From positions 1 to 32,765 of the forward strand of contig JACQZF010000018.1 of NCBI GenBank assembly GCA_016213945.1: a stretch of DNA of 32,765 bases, given 5' to 3'. The DNA is from Nitrospirota bacterium. Its GTDB lineage: Bacteria > Nitrospirota > Thermodesulfovibrionia > UBA6902. Shown in pieces: positions 17,548 to 24,184 of this stretch. A model generated the notes under the pieces. That model saw only the letters and a program-made list of their open reading frames with translations, ran no database searches and was not told where the DNA came from. Both the position numbers and the translations under genes were made by a program. Numbering within the stretch: the stretch's first letter is position 1; every line of letters begins with the position of its first letter.

Positions 17548-18117
17548 ATGAACGAGATATTGAAGGCCATAAAAGGGAGAAGGTCTGTCAGGGCATATGA
17601 AGCCAAAAAGGTGCCGTGGGAAATCCTTAATTCGATAATTGACGCAGGCAATAATGCGCCATCGGGAATGAACAGCCAGCCGTGGCGCTTTGTGGTGGTG
17701 GAGGACGATGAGCTTCACAATAAAATGATGAATGCAGCGATACCCAACGCAAAGACTTTGCTTGGACCGCTTAAAACCGCAAACCCTGAGCGCTATCAGT
17801 CGATAATGAAACGGTATGAAGAACTTGAAGACCCGATTTATTATTCAGCTCCGGCAATTATTTTCGTCATCGGAAAAGGCCCGCATGCTGATTATTCATG
17901 CCCCCTCGCATGTGAGAACATAATGCTCGCCGCATATTCATTGGGGCTTGGAAGCTGCTGGGTACAGTTTGGCTCCTTTGTTACCGGAAATGCTGAGATA
18001 AAAAATGCCCTCGAATTGAAAGAAGATGAGAAGGTATTCGGGCCTATCATTGTCGGTTATCCAAAGGGCGTCACAAACCCGCCGCAGAAAAAAGGACCCG
18101 TAATAAAATGGCTGTGA
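17548..18117 (+). CDS. Nitroreductase-family flavoprotein (second copy)
   Basis: This 189-residue FMN-dependent nitroreductase-like protein has GRRSVRAYEAKKVP, the FMN phosphate-binding block, AGNNAPSGMNSQPWRFVVV, LACENIMLAAYSLGLGSCWV and IIVGYPKG. It starts at the ATG at 17548, with AGGAGG 5 nt upstream, a strong ribosome binding site. It shares block order with the gene at 10416 but is longer and clearly diverged. The substrate is not predictable from sequence. The gene is divergent from secA and stands alone. Confidence 0.92.
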   Translation: MNEILKAIKGRRSVRAYEAKKVPWEILNSIIDAGNNAPSGMNSQPWRFVVVEDDELHNKMMNAAIPNAKTLLGPLKTANPERYQSIMKRYEELEDPIYYSAPAIIFVIGKGPHADYSCPLACENIMLAAYSLGLGSCWVQFGSFVTGNAEIKNALELKEDEKVFGPIIVGYPKGVTNPPQKKGPVIKWL

Positions 18118-18143
18118 GTGAAACGGGGTACTTAGTGAATCTA

Positions 18144-19055
18144 TTACCCCTTCTTGCTTTTCTTGTACTCGTACATCTTTGATTCCGCGTCTGAAAGCAC
18201 TTCATTGATAAACACGGAGTTTTCCGGGTCATTGAACGCCGTGCCGAAACTGAGCGACAGCCTGGGCGGCCCGCTTATTTCTGCGTTATACTTGACAATA
18301 TTTTCTTTTAACCGCGTCATGATCATTCCTTCCGTATCTTTTGATGATACCAGGGTTGATACCACAAACTCATCTCCCCCGGTCCGTGAAAGGACGTCGG
18401 CCTCCCGGAACGTCTTCCTTAGAATATCGGCAGTATCAATTAATATTTGGTCACCCGTGTCAAACCCGTATTCATCATTAATTGACTGCATATCATCAAC
18501 GCCTATATATATGACCAGCATTTCTTTCCTTTCCCTGTTGGCCGCCTTCATCTGCTGCTCTGTCATGCTCAAGAACGTATGAAGGTTATACAACCCTGTC
18601 AGTTCATCCTTCGCGCTTATGTATTGCAGTAATTCATCGGCGTGACTGCGTTCGGTTATGTCGAAGGCAACCCCCTGCGTTCCGATCACGGTGCCTTTAT
18701 CGTAGAGCGGGACCAGGTTGATGACTAAATTTATCTCATTTCCCTTCTTTGAGTAAAAAGAGGTCTCATGCCCTGTCACCGTCTCGCCGATCAGACAGTT
18801 TCTGAACTCGTTGATGTAATCCCCTGCGGCCTCAGGGACCTGGAAATCCGAAAAATTCCTGCCAAGCATTTCCTCTGCTTTGTGGCCGTAACCCTTTTCC
18901 CAGGCCGGGTTGAGGAACGTAAACCTTCCTCCTGCGTCAGTGCGCCATATAAGTATATTGGCCGCATTAACGATGTCGCGGTAAAGGGCGATGGTTTCCA
19001 TTGGGTCTTCCTGTGGATTTTCAGGGATGTGCTTGCCATTGTTTGTTTTTTTCAT
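18144..19055 (-). CDS. PAS-GGDEF diguanylate cyclase
   Basis: This protein of about 303 residues has no membrane segment. Residues ~25-140 form a PAS domain (IVNAANILIWRTDAGGRFTF ... GTQGVAFDITERSHADE), and residues ~150-300 a GGDEF domain starting KDELTGLYNLHTFL. The active-site motif is RTGGDEF, and an RxxD I-site (READ) lies five residues upstream, so it should be an active, product-inhibited cyclase. The ATG at 19053-19055 is preferred to 19061 because AGGAG lies 7 nt before it. It is the second cyclase in the window and likely a cytoplasmic sensor of a small molecule or redox cue. Confidence 0.9.
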   Translation of the reverse strand: MKKTNNGKHIPENPQEDPMETIALYRDIVNAANILIWRTDAGGRFTFLNPAWEKGYGHKAEEMLGRNFSDFQVPEAAGDYINEFRNCLIGETVTGHETSFYSKKGNEINLVINLVPLYDKGTVIGTQGVAFDITERSHADELLQYISAKDELTGLYNLHTFLSMTEQQMKAANRERKEMLVIYIGVDDMQSINDEYGFDTGDQILIDTADILRKTFREADVLSRTGGDEFVVSTLVSSKDTEGMIMTRLKENIVKYNAEISGPPRLSLSFGTAFNDPENSVFINEVLSDAESKMYEYKKSKKG

Positions 19056-19392
19056 GGTCATTCTCCTAACTGCGGGGTTTTCTCCGGCAATTCATTTAAA
19101 CTGTGTAAATAAGACGTTAAATAGATTTCTATTATGTAATACGGATTTTAATATTTATTCTTTAGTCTACTTAAGAAGCAGAGGGCAAAGAGCATAGTGC
19201 ATAGAGTTAAAGGCATGTTATGGGTAATCCGTTGTTCTTTTCTCCCATTTCGCTTTACGCATCACGCATTACGATTCAATAATATACACTTGTGCGGAAG
19301 TTCATGATTTTGTAACCAGAATCACAGCTTATAAAGCAATTTGATTAATAATAGAAGTAGGAAAGATAGCGTAAGAAAGCTCAGGTGAAGGT
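19056..19392. other. Intergenic stretch with repeat-derived core
   Basis: This is about 337 bp between divergent genes with no supportable gene. It presumably holds promoters for both neighbours, which I cannot place confidently. Its middle (19178-19216) is related to the core of MITE-like copy A, and the next ~75 bp, including CGCTTTACGCATCACGCATT, look like another low-complexity dispersed sequence. The remainder is AT-rich and unremarkable. Confidence 0.6.
19178..19216 (+). repeat. Isolated MITE-core-like sequence
   Basis: GCAGAGGGCAAAGAGCATAG followed by TGCATAGAGTTAAAGGCA matches the reverse complement of 9121-9159 in MITE copy A, with about six mismatches over 39 bp. The GCAAAGAGCATAG part also occurs in copy B. 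The terminal inverted repeats of those elements are absent here. Confidence 0.6.
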
Positions 19393-19779
19393 ATGATAAC
19401 AAACAAGATGGTAATAAGATTTAAAGACAAATCATTACTGAAAGGCAGCAGTTTTGATTTTTCCCCGGACAAAACATTCTTCCACTTAAGCCTGTTGAGC
19501 GGCGAGAAGGTGAGGGTTGATATAGAAAAGCTTAAGGCGGCTTTCTTTGTCAAAACATTTAATGGCGACAAAAGCTACACTTACAAATATAAGGACATAA
19601 TTCCCTGGGGCGGCAATAAGCTTAAAGTAGAATTTGCCGACGGCGAGGTCATAGTCGGTTATGCAAAGTTCTATCCCTTCGGCCGTCCTGCCTTCCTCCT
19701 CACTCCGGCCGACTTGAAAGGTAATAATCAAAAAGTACTGGTTGTCATCTCAGCGACCAGAAATATCGTTTTCCTGTAG
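19393..19779 (+). CDS. DUF6982-like small protein
   Basis: This is a soluble, beta-rich protein of 128 residues. It opens with MVIRFKDKSLLKGSSFDFSP, followed by FHLSLLSG, VDIEKLKAAFFVKTFNGD and LKVEFADGEVIVGYAKFYPF. This pattern of short beta strands around a conserved FFVKTFNGD block fits what I recall of DUF6982, a small domain often found in the same genomes as PilZ proteins. Function is unknown. AAGG lies just before the ATG. Its 3' end overlaps the convergent deoC gene by 30 bp. Confidence 0.65.
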   Translation: MITNKMVIRFKDKSLLKGSSFDFSPDKTFFHLSLLSGEKVRVDIEKLKAAFFVKTFNGDKSYTYKYKDIIPWGGNKLKVEFADGEVIVGYAKFYPFGRPAFLLTPADLKGNNQKVLVVISATRNIVFL

Positions 19780-20442
19780 CCCCAGCTCTTTCATTATCGA
19801 CACACCAGAACTTGTCCCCATCCTTGTTGCGCCGGCTTTAACAAATGCAACCACGTCCTTTAAGGTCTTAATGCCGCCTGAGGCTTTGATGCCAATCTTC
19901 CCTTTTGTCACGGCTTTTATCAACTCAACGTCTTTGATTGCCGCGCCGGATGTGCCGAATCCTGTGGAGGTTTTAACAAACCCGGCTCCGGCATTCATCA
20001 CAATCAGGGCTGCCCTCTTCTTTTCGTCTTCATTGAGGTAACAGGTTTCGATGATTATCTTATGGACTGCTTCCGGAGCAGCCGTGATTAAATCTTCTAT
20101 CTCTCTTTCAACCTCTTCCCACCTGCCGGACTTTGCAAATCCCAAATTCATTACTACATCAAGCTCATCAGCGCCCTGAAATACCGCCTCCATCGCTTCA
20201 TATATCTTTACTTTTGTAAACGTCATTCCGAGAGGGAAACCTATGACGGATGATAGCTTAATCTTTGTCCCGGCAAGCTGATTTTTCGCGGTTATTATAA
20301 ATGCGGGATGCACGCAGACCGAAAAGAACCCGTGCTTCTTTGCCTCATCGCACAATCTGACGATATCGCGCTCTGTTGCATCAGGACGGAGAAGAGTATG
20401 GTCAATGAGTTTGGCGATGTCGGTTTTGATGGTTGCTTTCAT
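19750..20442 (-). CDS. deoC: Deoxyribose-phosphate aldolase
   Basis: DeoC cleaves 2-deoxyribose 5-phosphate to glyceraldehyde 3-phosphate and acetaldehyde in deoxynucleoside salvage. The protein has 230 residues, the family length. The Schiff-base lysine is in VKTSTGF, and the second catalytic lysine in KASGGIKT. Other blocks are IDHTLLRPDAT, SVCVHPAFI, VIGFPLG and ADELDVVMNLG. The C-terminal tail LQENDISGR overlaps the convergent DUF6982-like gene. The start at 20440-20442 is 20 bp from the inverted-repeat element. Confidence 0.96.
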   Translation of the reverse strand: MKATIKTDIAKLIDHTLLRPDATERDIVRLCDEAKKHGFFSVCVHPAFIITAKNQLAGTKIKLSSVIGFPLGMTFTKVKIYEAMEAVFQGADELDVVMNLGFAKSGRWEEVEREIEDLITAAPEAVHKIIIETCYLNEDEKKRAALIVMNAGAGFVKTSTGFGTSGAAIKDVELIKAVTKGKIGIKASGGIKTLKDVVAFVKAGATRMGTSSGVSIMKELGLQENDISGR

Positions 20443-20463
20443 AATAAAAACGGCAGTTCATTC

Positions 20464-20584
20464 ACCACGGAGGCACAGAGACACAGAGAAAACAACGGGA
20501 TTCCGGAAAGTTTTGTGTCATCACCAGAGTGAGTTCTGTCCTTTTCTCTTATTTTTCAACTCAGTGCCTCTGTGTCTCCGTGGT
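20464..20584. repeat. CACGGAG-type inverted repeat element
   Basis: This 121-bp element has 25-bp arms: ACCACGGAGGCACAGAGACA... on the left and the complement of ACCACGGAGACACAGAGGCA... on the right, with 22 of 25 positions matching. It fills the space between deoC and the aminotransferase gene and supplies the 3' end of the latter. Sequences of this CCACGGAG-ACACAGAG kind are widespread dispersed repeats in environmental bacterial genomes and often produce TTEAQRH/TTETQRH peptides. Confidence 0.85.
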
Positions 20585-21448
20585 TAACTGTTTCTGTTTC
20601 AGATACCCCGCAACTTTTTTCTTGTAAGCCCGTTGAAGCGCCTTTGTAATCCTGCCGGGTTTTGTGCCGATATTAATATTGTCCACCTCTGCGACAGGCA
20701 TGACCTCCATAGTGGTGTTTGAGATAAAAACTTCATCGGCCCTATGGATTTCGTCCTTCCTGAATAGTCCCTCGTTGACTATAATATTCAGCTCTTTCGC
20801 GCAGCCGATGATTATCCTTCTGGTTATTCCGTCTAAAATTCCGGCGCCAATCGCGGGTGTGCAAAGAATATTATCTTTAACGAAAAAGATATTTGTTATC
20901 GTCCCTTCCGCAAGGTGTCCCCTGTAGTTCAGCATTACCGCTTCGTATGCGCCCCTGTCTTTTGCCTCTATTTTTGCAAGAATATTGTTCAGGAAATTGA
21001 GGGATTTTATCTGAGGGTCGAGCGCCCCCTTAAAATTCCGCCTCGTATTGACTATAGCGATCTTTACGCCTTTCTGATAGCACAGTTTTTGGTATTCTTT
21101 AAATTCACTTGTAATTATCATAAACGTCGGATGCAGGCATAGATCGGGATCTAAACCGACAGGCCCCGCGCCCCTTGAGACAGTAATTCTTATTACAGCT
21201 TCTTTGAGGTTGTTCGCCTTCATTGTCCCGTAAACAGCCTTCCTGATCGCTTCAGGAGTTTTGGGGATTTCAAGCCTGATAAGAGCGGCGGAGCGGAAGA
21301 GCCGGTCTATATGTTCATCGAACATATAGACAACGCCCTTGTACGCCCTAAGAGTTTCATAGATGCCGTCGCCATAGAGAAACCCGTGGTCAAAAACGGA
21401 AATGAGGGCTTTATTTCTTGGGACAACCTTGTTATTAAGATAAAGCAT
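20561..21448 (-). CDS. Class IV PLP aminotransferase (IlvE / D-amino acid type)
   Basis: This 295-residue fold-type IV aminotransferase starts MLYLNNKVVPRNKALISVFD and has HGFLYGDGIYETLRAY. The PLP lysine is in QIKSLNFLNNILAK, and the later cofactor loop in GHLAEGTITNIFFV and SNTTMEVMPV. It could be a branched-chain aminotransferase (IlvE), D-amino acid aminotransferase or aminodeoxychorismate lyase (PabC); the family does not separate easily by eye, so no symbol is given. The last seven codons (TTETQRH) and the TGA stop lie within the right arm of the inverted-repeat element, replacing whatever the original end was. Confidence 0.9.
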   Translation of the reverse strand: MLYLNNKVVPRNKALISVFDHGFLYGDGIYETLRAYKGVVYMFDEHIDRLFRSAALIRLEIPKTPEAIRKAVYGTMKANNLKEAVIRITVSRGAGPVGLDPDLCLHPTFMIITSEFKEYQKLCYQKGVKIAIVNTRRNFKGALDPQIKSLNFLNNILAKIEAKDRGAYEAVMLNYRGHLAEGTITNIFFVKDNILCTPAIGAGILDGITRRIIIGCAKELNIIVNEGLFRKDEIHRADEVFISNTTMEVMPVAEVDNINIGTKPGRITKALQRAYKKKVAGYLKQKQLTTETQRH

Positions 21449-21480
21449 GAAACCAGTTTATCACGGCAGCAATGTATTTT

Positions 21481-21813
21481 TCATTTTAGTCCCTCTATCC
21501 CGAAAAGCGGTTCCTCTATGGACTCGCCCCGGCACATGGGGCACCTGCCGGGCTTTTTAAGTTTCTCTCTCTTCGCGAATACAAAACCGCACTTCCTGCA
21601 TTCAGCGGGGATGACGGTCAGTTTATGATCGCCTTTGGCGAGCGTCTTCTGTATGTGTTCAAGGTGTTCATATACCTCCTTTTCACCAACCCTGACCGCG
21701 CCTGACAGCTCCTTTGCGGAATGCGTTCCTTCTGAAAGGAGAGATATTATCTTCTGACGCACGGTCTCCTGTCTGTCGAGAGGGATTGAAGGCTCTTTAG
21801 GTTTGTTCTTCAT
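21481..21813 (-). CDS. HTH / zinc-ribbon predicted transcription regulator (COG3357-like)
   Basis: This 110-residue protein has a winged-helix-type region (about residues 15-60: RQKIISLLSEGTHSAKELSG, VGEKEVYEHLEHIQKTL) and a C-terminal zinc ribbon. The cysteine pairs are CRKCG and CPMC, separated by about 20 residues including GFVFAKREKLKKPGR. This arrangement matches the small predicted regulators with HTH and Zn-ribbon domains (COG3357). Targets are not evident. An AGGAGCAGG stretch precedes the ATG at 21811-21813. MITE-like copy B begins about 30 bp upstream and may carry or disturb its promoter. Confidence 0.8.
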   Translation of the reverse strand: MKNKPKEPSIPLDRQETVRQKIISLLSEGTHSAKELSGAVRVGEKEVYEHLEHIQKTLAKGDHKLTVIPAECRKCGFVFAKREKLKKPGRCPMCRGESIEEPLFGIEGLK

Positions 21814-21842
21814 TCAACCTGCTCCTGATTATTCATGATGGT

Positions 21843-22009
21843 AGCTGAAATGGAAGGCTGTGGAAGAATTTCTATACGACACCTCTTGAAAGAAGCTGAA
21901 GGCATGGAGCAAAGAGCATAGGGTCAAGAGAACAACTGGGACAGCATTAAACATAAATTTAAATATCATGTCGATTATAGAAATTCTGTAACAGTCTTTC
22001 ATTTCAGCC
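21843..22009. repeat. MITE-like element, copy B
   Basis: This 167-bp non-coding element matches the reverse complement of copy A (9040-9209). Its left end GAAATGGAAGGCTGTGGAAG continues as AATTTCTATACGACACC, and its right end complement contains GAATTTCTATAATCGAC, as in copy A. The two ends are imperfect inverted repeats of one another (outermost bases GGCTGAAATG versus AGCTGAAATG). The core is more diverged but shares GAGCAAAGAGC. It lies between the genes at 21813 and 22046. Confidence 0.75.
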
Positions 22010-22045
22010 AAAAGACCTTAAATAGATTTTTAAATATTTACCGGC

Positions 22046-22444
22046 CTAATGGTAAAAAGCAAGTCCCACATCCGCCAGTATGGCGATAATTGATAGCAGG
22101 AAAATAAGCAGGTAGTTGATGTCTTCAGGTGATTTTTTTATCGACGACAGGAGATACATAACTACCTCTCTTTCCTCTTCCGCAAGGCACGCGTTCGCTT
22201 TTATCTTTTCAATTAACTGATAATCCCTGACCGCTTTCTTCCTTTTTCTTGTAATGGCAAACCGGTACATGAAGAAGCCTATATATCCGATAACTCCAAC
22301 ATACCAGACCGGCCTTACCCACGCTGGCTCAAGACGCTGAAATACTATGATCACCCTGAACGCGACGGCTGAGATAATGCCTAAAAAAAAGAAGCCGTAG
22401 CTAACAAACGGCGAGACCGTATGCGGGAGCTGCCTGCCTGTCAA
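22046..22444 (-). CDS. Small membrane protein, translationally coupled to nifA
   Basis: This 132-residue protein has three predicted membrane segments: two near the N-terminus (about residues 13-32 and 45-62) and one at the C-terminus ([20 protein letters not shown]). A charged cytoplasmic loop lies between ([20 protein letters not shown]). I do not recognise a family. The start is TTG at 22442-22444, overlapping the nifA TGA in the sequence TTGA and preceded by GAGGAGAGGG, so it is probably translated by ribosomes finishing nifA. Function is unknown. Confidence 0.68.
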   Translation of the reverse strand: MTGRQLPHTVSPFVSYGFFFLGIISAVAFRVIIVFQRLEPAWVRPVWYVGVIGYIGFFMYRFAITRKRKKAVRDYQLIEKIKANACLAEEEREVVMYLLSSIKKSPEDINYLLIFLLSIIAILADVGLAFYH

Positions 22445-23982
22445 ACCCTCTCCTCTATCCCGTATTTCTTCATCTTGTAGCCGATCTGCCTCGGCGTGAT
22501 GCCAAGAAGCTTTGCGGCCTTTGCCTGGACCCAGTGAGTTTTTTCAAGGGCTTCAAGGATATTTGTCTTTTCAATTTCAATTATGTTTGTTGTCAGTGAA
22601 AGTGATTTGCCCAGATTCTTTGGCCTGCTTATGCTGAGCGAATCAGGCAGGTCTGAAGGGGTGATTGTATTTGAAGTCGACATTATTACCAGTCTCTCAA
22701 TGGTGTTTTCAAGTTCCCTCACATTACCAGGCCAATCATAATTCATGAGCACCTGAAGCGCGCTTTTGTCCAGGCTAACGGAACGGTCATGCTCTTTATT
22801 GAACTTCTTAAGGAAATACTCTATCAGCGCGGTAATGTCCTCTCCTCTTTCTCTGAGCGGGGGAAGGAAAACCGGGATGACGTTCAGGCGGTAGTAAAGG
22901 TCTTCCCTGAATTTACCCTGTGACACGAGGCCCTCAAGATTCCGGCTTGTAGCGGTAATTATCCTGACATCCACCTTGATTGTCTTTTCGCTTCCCACGG
23001 GTTCAAATTCCCTCTCCTGCAAGACCCGCAGTATCTTGGGCTGAAGAGTAAGCGGCAGGTCGCCGACTTCGTCAAGGAAAATCGTTCCTTTATGTGCCAG
23101 CTCGAACTTGCCCTTTCTTGAGGCAATCGCGCCGGTAAACGCGCCTTTTTCATGACCAAAGAGCTCCGACTCCAAAAGTCCTTCCGGGATTGACGCACAG
23201 TTGAATTTTATGAAAGGCCCTTTGCTTCTATGGCTCATATAATGAATTGCCTTGGCTATCAACTCTTTTCCAGTGCCGCTCTCTCCCCGTAAAATGACAG
23301 TCGCCTTTGTAGGGGCCACACGGTGGACAGCGGCAAAGACCTCCTGCATCCTGTCTGATTTTCCTATTACATTTTCTATGCTGTATCTTTCTTTTAGTTC
23401 GATTTTTAAATGCTCTTTTTCCTTCTCCACCTTTTCAAAGCTTTCCCACAATTTTATAAACTGGGCGATCAAAGAGGCGACTATTGCCAGCACTCTCAGG
23501 TCGTCATCCACGCTGCCGTGTTTTTTTGAGTAAATCCTGTCCACGCTCAACACGCCCAGCGCTTCTTTCTTGAATTCTATCGGGACGCTTAAAAAGGAAA
23601 TCCCGTCCTTTTCAGGGCGCGACCCTGTCTTGTTCAGGAAAAGCGGCTCCTTGCCGATATTGGGAATCACCATGGGCGTCCTCTTTTCAAGCACCCTTCC
23701 CACTATTCCCTCCCCGATATGGTATTTGCCCCGCGCAATATTTTCCTTTGTAAGCCCGTGCGCCGCTACAATATGCATTTCTCCGGAGGTGCGGTCAAGG
23801 AGAAATACGCAGCCCCTCTGCATCTCAAGCAGGCTGCCGAGGGTCGCCATTGTCGATGAAAGATTCCTCTCAAGGTCAAAAGACGCGGTCAAAACCTTGC
23901 TGACTTCGAGGATGGCGGCAAGCTCCCTGTTTTTACGGACTACGGATTCTGTTTTTTGATCTTTGTCGGTTTCTGATATCAT
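22441..23982 (-). CDS. nifA: NifA-like sigma-54-dependent transcription activator
   Basis: This 513-residue enhancer-binding protein has three domains. Residues ~20-180 are GAF (sensor), and residues ~205-435 the AAA+ ATPase with [15 protein letters not shown] (Walker A), [10 protein letters not shown] (sigma-54 contact loop) and [12 protein letters not shown] (Walker B). A C-terminal Fis-type helix-turn-helix follows ([20 protein letters not shown]), and it is this helix that most resembles NifA. It would activate nitrogen-fixation promoters with RNA polymerase sigma-54. The Cys-rich motif that marks oxygen-sensing NifA proteins between the AAA+ domain and the linker is absent. No nif structural genes lie in the window, so another sigma-54 regulon is possible. 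Confidence 0.85.
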   Translation of the reverse strand: MISETDKDQKTESVVRKNRELAAILEVSKVLTASFDLERNLSSTMATLGSLLEMQRGCVFLLDRTSGEMHIVAAHGLTKENIARGKYHIGEGIVGRVLEKRTPMVIPNIGKEPLFLNKTGSRPEKDGISFLSVPIEFKKEALGVLSVDRIYSKKHGSVDDDLRVLAIVASLIAQFIKLWESFEKVEKEKEHLKIELKERYSIENVIGKSDRMQEVFAAVHRVAPTKATVILRGESGTGKELIAKAIHYMSHRSKGPFIKFNCASIPEGLLESELFGHEKGAFTGAIASRKGKFELAHKGTIFLDEVGDLPLTLQPKILRVLQEREFEPVGSEKTIKVDVRIITATSRNLEGLVSQGKFREDLYYRLNVIPVFLPPLRERGEDITALIEYFLKKFNKEHDRSVSLDKSALQVLMNYDWPGNVRELENTIERLVIMSTSNTITPSDLPDSLSISRPKNLGKSLSLTTNIIEIEKTNILEALEKTHWVQAKAAKLLGITPRQIGYKMKKYGIEERV

Positions 23983-24184
23983 CAGTCAAGTTTTAATCAT
24001 TACCAAAGAAGCGCTATTTGTTGTTTCCGGTTTTTGTTACTAAAATATTACATAAGGCCCGGCTTAATATCAACAACATTTGCATAACTCCAGCGCTCCT
24101 CTCTGCACATCCTGGCCTGCGGTTTTGGAAATTTGACAGGGCGGAGAATTATAGCAGATAATACTCTGACTGGATAATTATAAA

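Noticed and set aside
20308-20587. Short plus-strand frames containing TTEAQRHRE peptides
   Set aside because: They are translations of the CACGGAG-type inverted repeat and of deoC antisense; such peptides are a known repeat artefact.
21829-22011. 60-codon minus-strand frame
   Set aside because: It coincides with MITE-like copy B, and its frame is not conserved in copy A.
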